64,000 nt of DNA from Theropithecus gelada (Eukaryota; Chordata; Mammalia; Primates; Cercopithecidae): NCBI RefSeq assembly GCF_003255815.1, contig NC_037669.1, positions 48,091,560 to 48,155,559 of the forward strand, given 5' to 3'. Below, in pieces: positions 12,185-23,830 of the stretch; position 1 is the stretch's first letter; each line of letters begins with the position of its first letter. Under the pieces are notes generated by a model. The model saw only the letters and a list, made by a program, of their open reading frames with translations, was not told the DNA's origin and searched no databases. The position numbers and the translations under genes are program-made.

Positions 12185-12595
12185 AGGGTGGAAGAGTTGC
12201 TACTCCGACCAGAGGCCCAGATGTCCCTGCCCACCCCAGGGAGAGCCGTCCCAGGCTGGCTCCGGACAGTCACCAGAGCCTTCCTTCAGGACCCTCTTCT
12301 GTGCCCGCCTGACCTGCTGGGGGCACTGGGTAATGAGGAGGTCATGCTGCCCCCACCTGCAGGCTACCAGTCCCCCAGAGGTCATGTGACCAAGAGGACT
12401 GTTCCCAGGGCCACACCAACCATGGCAGCTTTGCTTTTAGCAGCCCAAACAGATCTGGGATCCAGTGAGACCTGCAGCAAGGATCTCACCCTGTCTGTGC
12501 CTCAGCAAAATGAAATTAATATTAGGACCTCCTTCTCATGGAGTAGCGGTCAGAGGGAAACCAGCGCACAGCAGGTGCTCATTAAATGCTTCACG
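12185..12595. other. Unique intergenic DNA
   Basis: No gene or repeat recognised before the L1M remnant. Confidence 0.4.
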
Positions 12596-12599
12596 GCAG

Positions 12600-13282
12600 T
12601 CACTTGGGAAAACAGCTTGGATGTTTCTTTAAAAGTTTACTATAGAATAACTGCCAAAAAGTGGAAGCAACCTGTTTATCAACTGATGGATGGATACGCA
12701 AAATATCTATCTACCCAAGCAATGGAATAGTATTTGGCAACAATCTAATAAAAATTAAAAAGGAATGAAGGCCAGGTGCAGTGGCTCACGTCTGAAATCC
12801 TAGCACTATGGGAGGCAGAGGTGAAACGATCGCCTAAGGCCAGGAGCTAAAGGCCCCAGTGAGCTATGATTGCACCACTGCACTCCAGCCTGGGTGACAC
12901 AGCAAGACCCTGTCTCAATAAATAAATAATAAGAGGAATGAAGTACTGCTATGCACTGCAGCATGGATGGACCATGAAGGCACTGTGCTAAGTGAAAGAA
13001 ACCAATCGTGAAAGGCCACATAGTGTGTGAGTCCATTTATGTGAAATGTCCAGAAGAGGCAAACCTATAGATGCACAAAGTAGATTCGCCAGGGCCTGGG
13101 GAGGCAGGAAGTGGGGAGTGACTGCCAGTGGAGGCAGTTTCTTTTCAGGAGACAGAGTGTTCTAAACTTAGATTGTAGTGATGGTTGTACAACTCTGTAA
13201 ACATACAGAAGTTTGGAATTGTACACTTTAAGTGGGGGAGCTTTATAGCATGTAAGCTCAATAAAGTTGTTTTTAAAAATTG
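12600..13282 (+). mobile_element. L1M LINE 3' end, split by an Alu
   Basis: The blocks 'cacttgggaaaacagc', 'aaaagtggaagcaacc', 'caactgatggatggata', 'caatggaatagtattt', then after the Alu 'gcagcatggatgga' and 'tggttgtacaactctgtaaa', match old L1 ORF2/3' UTR in order. The element ends at 'caataaagttgttttt'. The Alu at 12771-12933 sits inside it. Confidence 0.75.
12771..12933 (+). mobile_element. Internally deleted Alu
   Basis: The 5' part of the left monomer (ggccaggtgcagtggctcac) is joined after 'aggccaggagc' to the end of the right monomer (tgcactccagcctgggtgac) and a short AATA-rich tail. The target-site duplication aggaatgaag is clear at 12761-12770 and 12934-12943, so this deleted form is bounded by an intact insertion. 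The subfamily is old, J- or early S-like. Confidence 0.85.
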
Positions 13283-13457
13283 GTCAATGCTCCATAGCCA
13301 TTCTCTCTGCCCTGCAGCCAATGCCTGGGGGCAACCCTTGCAGCAGGTGGTTCCGCACCAGAGCCTTGGTGGGTAGGGAACAGAGGCCCTTTGCCTGGGG
13401 GGTGTTGGGGAGAGTGTGACCTGGAGCCCCAGGAGACACAGAAGTGACATCCAGAAA

Positions 13458-13518
13458 CACCACACATGCACACACACACGCACACAAAATGCATGCACTT
13501 GCACACACGCACACTTCC
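13458..13518. repeat. (CA)n microsatellite, interrupted
   Basis: Runs of cacacaca are interrupted by tgcatgcactt. Confidence 0.85.
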
Positions 13519-13807
13519 TGGGGGATGAAATGCAGCCTTTCCCAAAGACACCTGGCCCCAAGAGTCACCTCTGGCAGGCTGCAGGAAGCACCCACCAGCC
13601 TCCTGGCTTCTGCTGCTGGCTGCTCCCTACGCCAGCAGGCTGGGTGCCGAGACCAGACCCCAAGCCTCAGTCTGCTCTTCTCAATGGGCAGAAAGTAACC
13701 TGCTTCCCAGGGCTGCAGAGGAGGCCAGTGGGGTTCTATGGTGGAATTCACTTTATTGTTGTTTTTAAATTATTGTATTACTTATCTGACTTGGGGTTGT
13801 TTTGGGG

Positions 13808-14105
13808 TTTTGTTTTGTTTTAGGCAGTCTCACTCTGTCACCCAGGTTGGAGTGCAGTGGCGTGATCATGGTTCACTGCAGCCTCGAACTCCTGGGCTCT
13901 CATGATCTTCCTGCCTCAGCCTCCTGAGTAACTAAGACTACACAGGCATGCACCACCATAGTAGCTTTTTTTTTTTTTCTTTGTTGGTAGAGACATGGTC
14001 TCACTATGTTCCCCAGGCTGCTTGTGAACTCCTGTCCTCAAGTGATCTTCCTGCCTTGGCGTCTCAAAGTGCTGGGATTACAGGCATGAGCCACGGCACC
14101 CAGCC
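13808..14105 (-). mobile_element. AluJ element
   Basis: On the minus strand a dimeric Alu reads from the complement of 'gcatgagccacggcacccagcc' at 14105 to a T-rich (plus strand) tail near 13810-13822. A 12-13 base T run in the middle linker and many changed CpGs place it among the old J-type Alus. Confidence 0.9.
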
Positions 14106-14107
14106 AT

Positions 14108-14225
14108 TTATCATTTTTATTAAGGAAATAGTTCAAACATATGAAAAGTGCATGGGGTATAATACAGTGCACCCCATGTGTCCACACCCACCACAACAAA
14201 CTACTGACGCACACGACAAAATGAA
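14108..14225 (-). mobile_element. Probable L1M fragment
   Basis: 'ataatacagtgcaccccatgtgtcc' resembles the reverse complement of an old L1 stretch (ataatgaaccccatgtacc). It may be joined with the larger fragment from 14440 on. Confidence 0.4.
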
Positions 14226-14439
14226 TGGAAGTAAAAACTCCAGGCCCGTGTCTCCCGCCTCACCCCAATCTCCTCCCCGACTCCTCTCATCTTCTGTGGG
14301 CCACTTTTGGAGCTCGTTCAGTCCAAGGTGGAGACTGCGGCAGAAGTGGCCCTTCTCAGGGAGGCAGTGGCGGGGTGGTCGGGGCCTCTTATCAAGCAGG
14401 TAGGACTGGTCAACTCCATGATTCAGAGAGTCTGCGACT
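14226..14439. other. Unique spacer
   Basis: No repeat or gene recognised. A strong GATA core in reverse orientation (CTTATCAAG) is at about 14388-14396. Confidence 0.35.
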
Positions 14440-15030
14440 CTGTGACTGGTTTTTAAATTTGTTGTTTGTCACATACAGTAAAAATCACCCCTTTAAACAT
14501 GTAGCTCTGCGCGTTTTGAAAAACACAGTCAGTTGTGTAACCCCTACCTGAGTCAAAAGAGAGAACAGGTGCACCCCCACACTTCATGCCCCTGTATAAG
14601 CACCCCTCGCACGCCCAACCCCAGCATTCACTCATCTCTTTTCCATCACTGTTGTTTTACACTTTCTAGAATGTCACATGAGTGGGATCACACTGTGTGT
14701 GGCCTTTCCAGCAAGGCTTCCTTGCCTTGGGATTCATGCTTGTGGCTGCACCTCCCAGCAGCTCCTCAGGTCACTGTGCAGGGCCCCGAGGTGTGGCTGT
14801 GGGTGGGCGGACAGATTCACCCGCGGAAGGATACTCGGGCTGCTTCCAGTTTGGGTGACTGTGACTAAAGCTGCTCCCAACACTCTTTGTGTGGTTTTGC
14901 GTGAGCATTGGTGCTTCTCTCCCGTAAGGAAACACCTCACCGTGGAAGGTCTGTGTTGTGTGGCGTGTATTTTACTGCCACGCAGTTTCCCACCCCAGCT
15001 GCGGTCTGCATTCCCACCTGACGGGGCGTT
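14440..15030 (-). mobile_element. L1M LINE fragment
   Basis: In plus-strand reading the order 'gttgtgtaacccctacc', 'tttctagaatgtcacatgagtgggatca', 'tggcctttccagcaaggcttcc', 'gctgcttccagtttggg' and 'gcattcccacctgacggg' is that of reverse-complemented L1 ORF2. Nothing coding survives. Confidence 0.75.
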
Positions 15031-15368
15031 TTACCTTTCACTCAACACATTCCCATCGGGCACCCACCCAGGCCAGGCGCGGTGCTCCCAGCGACAGAAA
15101 TGGCCAGGATAAGCGACCTCCTGGGCCCACCTGTCCTGTGGGCAGCAGGGAAGAAACCAGGCAGCCTGGGGACACGAGGGACCATCCTGCTGTTGGCAAG
15201 GGCTCCAAGGGCATGAATTAGGGCAATGCTAACAGGGTGACTGGGGCGGGCCTTGCTGAGGTGGGTTTGAACCGAGATTAAGGCAGAGGGGCCATCCCAT
15301 CCAAGATCCGGGTGAAAGGTTTCCAGGCGGGGGCCCAGCAGGTGCCAAGGCCCTGAGGTAGGCAAATC
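15031..15368 (-). mobile_element. L2 LINE fragment
   Basis: 'gggcacccacccaggccaggcgcggtgctcc', 'gggtgactggggcgggcc' and 'gcaggtgccaaggccctgaggtagg' follow reverse-complement L2 3' sequence in order. Confidence 0.65.
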
Positions 15369-15387
15369 GGGTTATTATGCTGTGACT

Positions 15388-15590
15388 CAGATACTTTTTG
15401 GATGACTACTGAGTTCCAGAGACCTGCTAGAAACCTTAGAGTCATCCTCTGTTCAATCCTCACAGCAGTCCTACGCAGGAGGGGTACTGTCGCCCCCAGC
15501 TTACAGCAGAGCCACTCAGGTTCAGAGAGGTTGTCGCCTGTCTCGCTGCATAGGTCACGCGGGGCAGAGCCAGCACTTGAACCCAGTGGG
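15388..15590 (-). mobile_element. MIR SINE
   Basis: Minus-strand MIR: 'caatcctcacagcagtcctacgcaggaggg', 'ttacagcagagccactcagg', 'ttcagagaggttgtcgcc' and 'ggcagagccagcacttgaaccca' follow the reverse-complement consensus. Confidence 0.85.
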
Positions 15591-15644
15591 ACTCATGGAA
15601 GTGCGCTGAATACCTAGATTCCCACCTCAGCTCCCCAATCCCTG

Positions 15645-15770
15645 CCTACAGTCCTGCTGTGTAGCCCTGGGCAGGTCACAGGTCCTCTCTGAGCTTCTGC
15701 TTTCCCACCTGTAAAACCGGGCTGGCGCTGCTGGCCTTGCAGCCCGCCGTAAGCATCCTGTGGGATAAGG
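15645..15770 (+). mobile_element. MIR SINE
   Basis: 'tgtagccctgggcaggtcac' and 'cccacctgtaaaaccggg' match the MIR core on the plus strand. It abuts the CpG-rich segment that follows. Confidence 0.75.
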
Positions 15771-15799
15771 TGTGGAAATGTCTTGGAACGGTGGGATCT

Positions 15800-16265
15800 G
15801 GTACGGTGGGGTGGGCACGCACCCATTCCGCCCCGCAGGGCCGCAGCCAGCCAGGCCCCCTCCCCGGCCCGCCGCGGGGCTGCGCTGCCTCCAGGCGCCG
15901 ACAGAGGGCAGGAGCGGCGCGCGCCCAGGGACCCGAGAGCGCACCGCAGGGCCTGCAGGGGCGGCCCCGGCGGGGCGCAGCGCGGGCGGGAGCCCGAATG
16001 TGATTTCAGGACGGCGGCAAACACCTGTCGGACTGTCTGGGACGCACGACCTAGGGACACGGACCTAGTGCACGGTGTCGGGGAGGGGGTTAGCGAGGGG
16101 TCCTGGGCCCACCCGCCTCCGGGCTACCCCACTCCTACCCTGCCCGTCCCTGCCGCCCTGCGCGGCGCTCCGGGAGTCTCTCCAGGAGAGCGCTGGCCCC
16201 GGGTTTGCGGAGAGTCGGCCTGGGGGGCAGGGCCTGAGGCTCAGAGGCCGTCACGTCCCCACGTG
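15800..16265. promoter_or_regulatory. Orphan CpG island 1
   Basis: CpG dinucleotides are frequent here (for example gccgcgggg, gcgccgac, gcggcgcgcgccc, gcggccccggcgggg), unlike the depleted DNA on both sides. A BssHII-type GCGCGC word lies near 15918. No gene start, splice signal or known coding exon is visible. It could be an unannotated promoter, an enhancer island or a developmentally regulated Polycomb-type island. Confidence 0.7.
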
Positions 16266-16269
16266 GCTC

Positions 16270-16528
16270 TGAGCACCCGTGATGTGGCCATCCAAGATGA
16301 GATGTACCCAGGGCCCAGTACACGGTGGCTTCCAAAGGCCTCCTGTGACAAAGAGAGACTAAACAATCATACCACTTTTTGTATTGAGCTGAAATCGTAA
16401 TATTTTGGATATACTGGGTTAAATAAAATACGAAAATTAATTTCACTTTTTAAAATTGTGGCTAAGATACAAAATTAAGTAGATGGCTCTCACCTGCGAC
16501 TTGCATTCTGTCTCTACAGGACAGTGCC
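16270..16528 (+). mobile_element. hAT-type DNA transposon remnant, family uncertain
   Basis: 'ccatccaagatgagatgta', 'aatattttggatatactggg', 'ttaaataaaatac', 'aaaattaatttcac' and 'gtctctacaggacagtgcc' follow a common non-autonomous mammalian DNA transposon consensus that I recognise but cannot name with certainty. Confidence 0.6.
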
Positions 16529-16554
16529 TAAGTTGGTTGTCTGTGTTATCCCAT

Positions 16555-16680
16555 GTAATCCCGTCCAACTCTCCCAATGAGGCGTTTACTGTTATTACCC
16601 ATCCCATTCTACAGATGGGGAAACTGAGGCGCTGAGCAGTGACATGACTTGCCCAGGGTGGGTTATGGGCACACACCCAG
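16555..16680 (-). mobile_element. MIR SINE
   Basis: 'gttattacccatcccattctacagatgggg', 'aaactgaggcgctgagcag' and 'gacttgcccagggt' give the reverse-complement MIR core. Confidence 0.85.
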
Positions 16681-16689
16681 CAGTGCCCA

Positions 16690-16930
16690 CCCCATGCCCA
16701 CGTGTGCCACACACAAATATTCATAACACAGGCAGGTGCCCAAATTGTCAGTGCCAAAGTCCACGTGTAAGATGGAGACACCCTGAACACAAACACGCTG
16801 CCAGCCTCCCAGCTCATGCACAAGATTCACCTGTGCACACCCAGTCTTATGATGGCGCCAGGAGCACACACATCCACACTGCTGTTCCCAGACCCCCTGC
16901 TCACACCCATGCACACACACCTACAGGTGT
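16690..16930. repeat. Degenerate CA-rich region
   Basis: Repeated cacac, cacaca and cacgtg-type words occur without a fixed period. It contains no gene. Confidence 0.55.
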
Positions 16931-17194
16931 GCTGGTTTTCGAGGCAGGCAGTGTGGCCAGCCTCCCCCATGGCCCACACAGCCATTGAGAAGACTGTATG
17001 GGGCCCTGCTGTTGACTAGCTGGTGGGCTCAGGACCCGCCAGACAGTCCCCTACTCACCCAGGGCTTGGAGAGGGGGACCTGGCTGAGACTTCATCTGTG
17101 TCTGGGGGAGCCAGACCCAAGGGGTGTGGGCCTACCCGGAGCTCCTGCCCTCCCTGCGCCTGCCTGCCACCCCGATGCTGAGGGCCCTTCCTCC

Positions 17195-17440
17195 TGGCTG
17201 CAGCCATTTGCATAAAGCTCCCAAGCCCGAGGATCACATTACATGGAGGCCTGATGATAATCTTTGTTGAAATAATATTTAACACATGCTGCACTTTTAA
17301 TTAACTATCTGAATAATCTCAAATTAATACCAGAGCTTTAAAAATAAGTTTTCATTTTTGCGTTTGGTAACATAATAGCAGCCCGACTGGCCCGTTTCCC
17401 CCTCCTTTGATTTAATTAAAAGCCCTTTTGTGTGTCTCTT
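17195..17440. promoter_or_regulatory. Large octamer/SOX/homeodomain island
   Basis: An AT-rich block of about 240 bases stands between GC-rich segments. It holds a perfect octamer ATTTGCAT (17206-17213), SOX-like CTTTGTT (17262-17268), a TTAATTAA-type core (about 17297-17305), reverse GATA CTATCT (17305-17310), several AATAATC/AAATTAAT words and TCF/LEF-like CCTTTGAT followed by TTAATTAAA (17404-17420). No transposon consensus matches. The composition is what deeply conserved developmental enhancers look like. No transcript evidence is visible. Confidence 0.5.
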
Positions 17441-19084
17441 GTCACTTCAGAAATGGACAAAAGCCCCCATGTGGGCCAGCCAGAGCTCCCACTCGGGTCC
17501 AGGTCTGAGGCCAGGGTCGGGGGGTACTTAGGGTCCCTGAGGGCAGGTCCTCCACTGAAGCCCCTAGCCTGGCTCTGGCAGTGCCACTGAGGGAGGCCAC
17601 ACATCACACACACTTTTGCCCAGGGACACTGGGACACGGTCACAGAGACCAGCAGGCTGCCTCCCATGCATTCTGACACACGCTAGAGGCAGGTAGCAAC
17701 CTCCATCCCTCATCCATAACACACACCAGCCAGGCTCTGCGAACATGCCCACCAGACCCAAAAGCCCATGCAGAGGCTCACGCACCTTCACGCATGCATG
17801 TGCATACACACAAAGTCACAGTCACATACCTACCATTTGGGAATTGACAACCGGAGCCATTCTGGGCTTGGCATCAACAGTTGGCATTCTAAGTCCAGAT
17901 CCAAGAAGCCCTGGAGCTGCCTGGCCCCGGTGCGTGACCCCTGCCCCAGAGTGAGTGATGTGCGTGTCTGTTGCTTCTCTCTCTCCCTGTCCTAACCTGT
18001 TGGTTCTGTCTCTGCACCTCTGTCCCAGGCTCAGGACCCCGAGGCACCACCAGGCGGGCAAACTCCTGGGGCTGGGTGTGTTTCCCCACTGAGTCTGCTT
18101 TCACCCGTAGGTTTCCTCCTGGTCCTGGGGAGCAGGCAGAGGTGGACAGCCTTCTCTTGGGGGCTTCTGCTTTGCCCCCACCCTGGCAAACCAGGCCCTC
18201 CTCTGAACCCGAGATAGACCTAGGGAAGCTTTCTCAGGCAAGCAGCCCCAGCCAGTCCAGCAGGGAAACTGAGCCCCTATGGAGGCTTAGTTTTCTCCGA
18301 CAGGTCCAGGTCGCCAGGTGTCTCTCCACTTGGGGAGCCTGAGGCCCTGGGGAACTGTGTGGGAGGGGGTACACGCCAGACCCAACCACAGAGCCAGGAG
18401 TCGTGGCAGGGAAAAGTGGAGGTCCCTGGGAGGGGCCATACATCCCCCTGAGCTCCTTGGAAAGCTGGGGGCATGGAGCTGTCAATTCCCCCAGCGACAG
18501 GGGCCAGCAGTGAGGCCAACCCTGCCAGGGATGGAAGAAGCCATCACCTCCAGCTGACTCATTCCATCAACAAACCCCAGGGAGCTGGGTCTGTGCTGGA
18601 TGAACATATTGGGCCCTGTGGCCACGTGGTGTGAGTGGTGAGGGGGTCCATGCCCTCACCTCACAGCCAGATGGGTGCAGAACATGGTGCTACTGGGAGG
18701 AGGCTGGGCTGGCAATGAGGGCACACGGTGGAGGCAGGGTGAGTGGGGAGGCCACATGCAGGAGGCCGTATCTGACACACAGTCAGAGGAGGGGCTCCCA
18801 GGGCTGCAGTGAGCAAGGCAGCTTCCTACCCCCATCCCGGATCCTGGGACCCAGAGCATGACCAGCAGAGCAGGTCCTGAGAACAAATGGCCCGGGGTGC
18901 AGTGGCCTCCCGAAACCCCATCAACCGGCCCCTTCTGGCTCAGACTGCCCAGCCAGCCCGGATCAGCTGGGGCCCAGTGCACTCCCCACCTGAGGGCTGC
19001 CTGGAGAGCCAGGCAAGCCTGTCCCCACCCAGCCCACCCAGCTGCCGAGGACTGGCTGGACCACTCAGGTACCTCGCCCTGCCC
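17441..19084. other. Unique intergenic DNA
   Basis: No gene recognised. A small CA/TG-rich patch is at 17740-17830, and a faint L2-tail-like trace at 18555-18620 is too weak to call. Confidence 0.45.
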
Positions 19085-19300
19085 TCGCCCAGTGTCTCAC
19101 CCACAACCACACCATCACCGTCACACACCGGGACACAAAGTCACGGACAAGCCATGACACAGAGCCAGTGCTTGGGCAGCAGTCATCCCCAACCACAGGC
19201 TCACACAACACACGTGGTCCTATGTGTGGGCACTCACACACAGTCATAGCCACACGCACACATACAATCCACACGGTCATACCCTTACCCAAGACCACGC
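19085..19300. repeat. Degenerate CACA-rich repeat
   Basis: Repeats of cacac, tcacac and cacgg with interruptions; no fixed unit. Confidence 0.6.
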
Positions 19301-19429
19301 ACATGAGTGAGCACACAGGGCCACCACCAGCTGGCTGGTACAGACCCCAGGCCCTTGGCTGCTGGTGCCCCTGTGCAGGAGTGACGGCATGGGGGGCCTT
19401 CCACCCAGGCAGACAGAGGGGAGGCCAGA

Positions 19430-19625
19430 CCATGTCCTGTGTGCTGAGTGCCTGCTGGGCACTGGAGCTGGGGGCCGTGCACAGGCTCCAGGAGCTCTCA
19501 CAGTAAGTCTCAAGCAGGGGCAGTGGTCCCGCTGTATAGAAAGGGAAACTGGCTCAAAGAGGTGAGATAAATTGATCAAGGTCACACAGCAAGAAGCAAA
19601 AGGATCTGGGCCTGGAATCAGCCTG
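19430..19625 (-). mobile_element. MIR SINE
   Basis: 'tgctgagtgcctgctgggcactgg', 'agaaagggaaactggctcaaagagg' and 'caaggtcacacagcaagaagc' follow the reverse-complement MIR consensus over nearly its full length. Confidence 0.85.
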
Positions 19626-20010
19626 CACACAGCCAGTTCACACAGCTGTCTCCTTCTGAAACCTGGGGGAAGTTCTGGGCAAATAGGGGGCAGGGCTGCC
19701 CCTGCAACACCAGGAGGGTGACCCTCATGTGGCACAGCTCAGCTGACCCAGAAGACTCAGAGCTCCAGGTCTGCAACGAGCCCCCGGGGAGCTGGGCACT
19801 GGAGTGGGGGACAGGGTTCCCCATGCCTCTCAAGGTTGTCACAGAGTCTGAGGCCCTGGCTGGGAAGACAGAAGCCACTACAGCTTGAACCCCCAGCAAG
19901 GGATCTGTGTGTGACCCAGCCCCAGCTCGCACAGAAGCCTGCTGTGCACAGAGGACAGTGCTCTATGCATGGGAAGCGCTCAGAACAGCGGCTGCCACCC
20001 GCGAGCCCTG
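19626..20010. other. Unique intergenic DNA
   Basis: No gene or repeat recognised. Confidence 0.4.
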
Positions 20011-20011
20011 C

Positions 20012-20435
20012 ATTCATTCATCTGCTCATTCATTTCGTCAGTCAACAAGCATGCAGCCAGGTGTGGGCACAGGTGCTGCCCTGGACGGGAGCGATGGGCT
20101 GAACTGGCTCCTGCCGACTGGAGCTACTATCCTCCTTGGGGAGACAGACAGTGTGCAGGAACCAAATACATTCATGAAGTGACTTCAGATCATGATCCTT
20201 AGCCAGAGTGGTCAGGGAGGGCTTCCTGAGGAGCTAGGCCTTGAGTGACAAGAAGGGGACAGCCAGGCCAAGAACTGTGGGGAGAGGATTCCAGGTGGAG
20301 GGAACAGCAAGAGCAGAGGCACAGAACGCTCATGCTCACGGGAGGGAGGCCTGGGGCAGAGGCAGGAGCAGTGGGGTGGAGACTGGGCATGAGGGCAGTC
20401 CATGCCAGTCCTGAGGAGCAGTGCCACTCAGCCCA
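20012..20435 (-). mobile_element. L2 LINE 3' region
   Basis: 'attcattcatctgctcattcat', 'gtggtcagggagggcttcctgaggag', 'attccaggtggagggaacagc' and 'aagagcagaggcacagaac' match the L2 3' region in reverse complement and in order. Confidence 0.75.
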
Positions 20436-20540
20436 TGCCAGTGGCTGCCTTGTGGGATTGGGGACACAGTGTGGCCAGAGGTTCCAATTTTGCAAGAAAA
20501 GCTGGAGGTCTGAAATTTTGCACAAAGCATCCTGATTTTT

Positions 20541-20852
20541 TTGTTTTGTTGTGTTTTAGAAATGAAGTCTCACTCTGTTGCCCAGGCTGGAGTGCAGTGG
20601 TGCAATCGTAGCTCAGTGCAGCCTCAAACTGGGCCCAAGTGATCCTCCTGCCTCAGTCTCCCAAGTAGCTGAGACTACAGACATGTACCATCATGCCAGG
20701 CTTATATTTATTTCTTGTAAAGATGGGAGTGGATGGCGGAGGGGGGGTCTCATTATGTTGCCCAGGTTTCAAACTCCTGGCTTCAAGCAATCCTCCTGCC
20801 TCAGCCTCTCAAAGTGCTGGGATTGCAGGTGTGAGGCACCATGCCTGGCCCC
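20541..20852 (-). mobile_element. AluJ element
   Basis: Full dimeric Alu on the minus strand with target-site duplication cctgattttt at 20531-20540 and 20853-20862. J-type diagnostic words such as 'gcctcaaactgggcccaagtgatcc' and heavy divergence show age. A G-rich insertion (ggcggaggggggg) disturbs the left monomer. Confidence 0.9.
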
Positions 20853-20964
20853 CCTGATTTTTAAATGGCCACAGCTGATTCAATTTTTTCTGAAACTGTT
20901 CGAGCCACACAAAACCTTTCTGAGAGCCAAAAACAGTGTGTGGGCCACTATTGTGAGACCTTTC

Positions 20965-21080
20965 TGGGAAGCGAGGCCCTGGATTCAAATCCTGCCTCCC
21001 ACACTTTCTAGCCATGAGACCTGGGCAAGTTACTTGCTCTCTGTGCCTCAGCACTGTCATCTGTAGAAAGGGGAGGAGGG
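20965..21080 (+). mobile_element. MIR SINE
   Basis: 'ggattcaaatcctgcc', 'gagacctgggcaagttacttgc' and 'gtgcctcagcactgtcatctgtagaaa' match MIR on the plus strand. Confidence 0.85.
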
Positions 21081-21134
21081 TGTCTACCTTACAGAGGGCC
21101 TACCTGACAGGGTGCTGCGGAGGAGTAAAGGATT

Positions 21135-22125
21135 TAATTTACTCATTTATCCAGCACGTATTTACTGAGCATCTACTGTGTTCCAGGGACCATGCTAGGT
21201 TTGGGGGTCACAACAGCCAACAGGAGACAGTCTCCACCCTGGTGCATCTTACAGTCAATGGGAGAGAAAAACAAAGTGAGCAACGGGAATGAGCACCACG
21301 TGCAGAAATGCCAATAGCAAGAAGTGCTCAGGAGAAAAACTAGGGCAGAGAGCAAAGCAAGAGGAGCTGAAGAAGGAGTGCTGACATTTTAAACCAAGGA
21401 CGGCCTCACTGAGGAGGAGGCATTTGAGTAAAGACCTGAAGCAAGTACAGGAGTGAGGCACACAGATGTCCGGTGAGGCCTGTTCCAAACAGAGGTAGCG
21501 GCCATGCAAAGGCCTGGAGGCCTGGCCGCCCAAGGGAAACCAAGGAGACTGGGGAGGCTGAGTGGAAAGACAGGTCAGAGATGGGGGAGGTGGCAGTCGG
21601 GGGATCGGGTGGGCCTGGAACCCACTGCGCGGTGAGCTTTTCCCGTGAGTGAGGTGGGAGCTACGGGAGACTGTGGAGCAAAGGAGGGAGGATCTCTGAC
21701 TTGGCTTTAACGGACCCTTCGGCTGCTGCAGGAGAATGGGCTGCAGCGGGATAGAGCCGGGTACAGGGGGTGCTCACTGGTCCAGGTGAGCACGTTGGCG
21801 GCGGGACCAGCGGCCGGAACTGGGAGGGGGAGACGTCTCTGGGGAGACGTCCAAGGTGGAGTCAGCGGGGAGAAAGAGAGGCGTGGGGGCTGGTGCCGCG
21901 GGTTTGGCCTGGGCAGCGGGAGTGTGGAAGGACTGTTTCCTGGAGTGGGAAAAGCGAAGGGTTTGGTTGCAGTGAATGTGAGGCTGGAAAGGCCAGCTGG
22001 CTCCCTGGACATGCGGGAAAGTGAAGAGAGAGGCTCCCAGGATAGGGTGGTCCGGGGACATGGCGTTGGGCACTCCTGCTGGCACTGGAGGAGGCACCAG
22101 GGAGAAAGTGTTGTTGGAGCTGAGG
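21135..22125 (-). mobile_element. Long L2 LINE remnant
   Basis: About 1 kb follows reverse-complement L2: 'actcatttatccagcacgtatttactgagc', 'tgttccagggaccatgctagg', 'cactgaggaggaggcatttgag', 'aaagacctgaag' and 'catgcaaaggcctggagg', then decayed upstream sequence. It runs to the edge of CpG island 2. Open frames crossing it are chance. Confidence 0.75.
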
Positions 22126-22194
22126 ACAAATCAAGCAGCCCGCCCAGACGGTGGCCACGTTTGCTGAACATTTGGAATTCCAGGAAAGGGCGGG

Positions 22195-22740
22195 GGACCT
22201 GGAGGAAGACCCAGATGATCCCCAGGCCAGGTTTCGGGGACTGCGGCCGCCCGAGGGGGTCTCAGGTTCTGGGCACTCGGGCTGGGCAGCCGGGAGACCG
22301 CCCCTCCCCCATCGCCCTCTCCCGGAGCGTCCGCCCCCTCCCCCGCGCCACCTGCGGGGTCGGTCAGATCCGGGCCTTTGTCCCGCGCCCCAGCCCCGCC
22401 GCCCCGCGTGGCTCCCCCCGAGCAAACACAGCTGAGCGCCCGGGCTCGCGTGCCGCTCCCGCCCCCCAAATCTCCAGGCCGCGGGGTGGAGGCTTAGCAG
22501 GGCAGCTGCGGGCCTGCGGGCGGGCGGAGCTCGGGGCGCCCCTCTCCCGCTCACACCGCCGGGGCGCGCCTTTGTCATGCAGATGGCCCGCTGGCGGCCG
22601 GCCTCGCTCGGAGGCGCTGGGGCAGCTGACCTGGGGGGTGGGGGACAACTCCGCTCCCACATCATGCCGAGGCTCCCGTGAAGACTGCGTCGTCCTTGCC
22701 CTGGCACCAGCTCCTCCCTCCCCCGGCGCCAGGTGACCCA
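22195..22740. promoter_or_regulatory. Orphan CpG island 2
   Basis: Very CpG-rich stretch containing a NotI site (22243-22250) and an AscI site (22563-22570), two rare-cutter sites that mark unmethylated islands in mammals. It also holds several GGGCGG/CCCCGCC Sp-type boxes, a CCTTTGTC SOX/TCF-like word (22373-22380) and a CAGATGG E-box (22580-22586). No known exon or start codon in a conserved frame can be recognised; the open frames through it, up to 316 codons, reflect low stop density. It may start a non-coding RNA or act as a CpG-island enhancer. Confidence 0.75.
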
Positions 22741-23830
22741 CTCAAGTCGTTGGGGATCCCTGGCCTGTGTTCTCGCTCGCACTCCCTGCAAAGGAACCTG
22801 CTATCCACACACCTGGAGCCCTGGGGCAGGGGCTGGGATTTGCCACTGCCAAAAGTGTGGGGCACATGTGGGGGGCAGCCCCATCCCTCCCAACTGGTCC
22901 TAGGCCAGCCAGACCTCTGCCCACTGTGGGTGGCTGGGACCCAGTCACTGCCCATTCCTGCCCCAGTCTTCCCATGTGTACTATGAGGGCTGCTCCAGGG
23001 CACAGAGGACTGGTGGGCTTAGGAGGAGGCAGGAGCTAGGTTTGTCTGCCTGGTCTTGCAGCCACCTGGCGTGGTGGCCTTAGGATGATACATCTGGCCT
23101 CACATGCAGGGATTTGGCCCGGGGATGTGGATGCCCGCAGCTCAGGGCCGTGGGCAATGACACTCATGCTTAGGATGCCAGGATCCCCACCCTTCCAGGC
23201 CTACCCCTCTCCCACCCATCCTGACCCAACCCTAAGGTTCTGGCTCTTCCTAGGTAACTGGGGTGGGGCTTGACTGGGGCACACGCCCACTTTCCCCAGA
23301 GCAAAAGATTCTCCAAAATAGGGGTGATCAAATGGAAAGTTATTTACTGCCTGGTGTCAGGAGTCAGGCCCGGGGCCAGACCTGAGAGGAGAAACATTCC
23401 TGCAACTGGAATCAGGCCGGAGGAGCTGGTGTCCCCTGCCAGGGTCACCTGCTAGTATCATCCCAGAAGCACCCTCTCTCCTTATTTTGCAGGTGAGCAG
23501 CCTGAGGCCAGAGAGCAGTGGGAACCTGTGGCCTCCCAGCCCTTGTCTTCTCCTGCAAAGAACGTAGGACTGGGATTCACGCCAGAAGGTACAGAAATGG
23601 CCAACACAGACGAGATGCCTCAAGTCTAGGTTATGCGCACGGAATCACATGGTATCATTCCTCATTTCTAGAGTAAAAGGCAAGAATACTGACAACAAGC
23701 AGTGCCGGGCAGCTGTGGGACAGGTGGAGCTCCCATGGACCCTGCTTCTGGTGTGCAGTTTGTCAATATGACACTCAAAATTCTGCGGGAGCTTTGATCC
23801 AGTGACTTACCTCAAATAATTTATCTTCAT
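22741..23830. other. Intergenic DNA next to CpG island 2
   Basis: No gene recognised. From about 23620 to 23830 the DNA becomes AT-richer and may hold a decayed L1 trace, too weak to name. Confidence 0.4.
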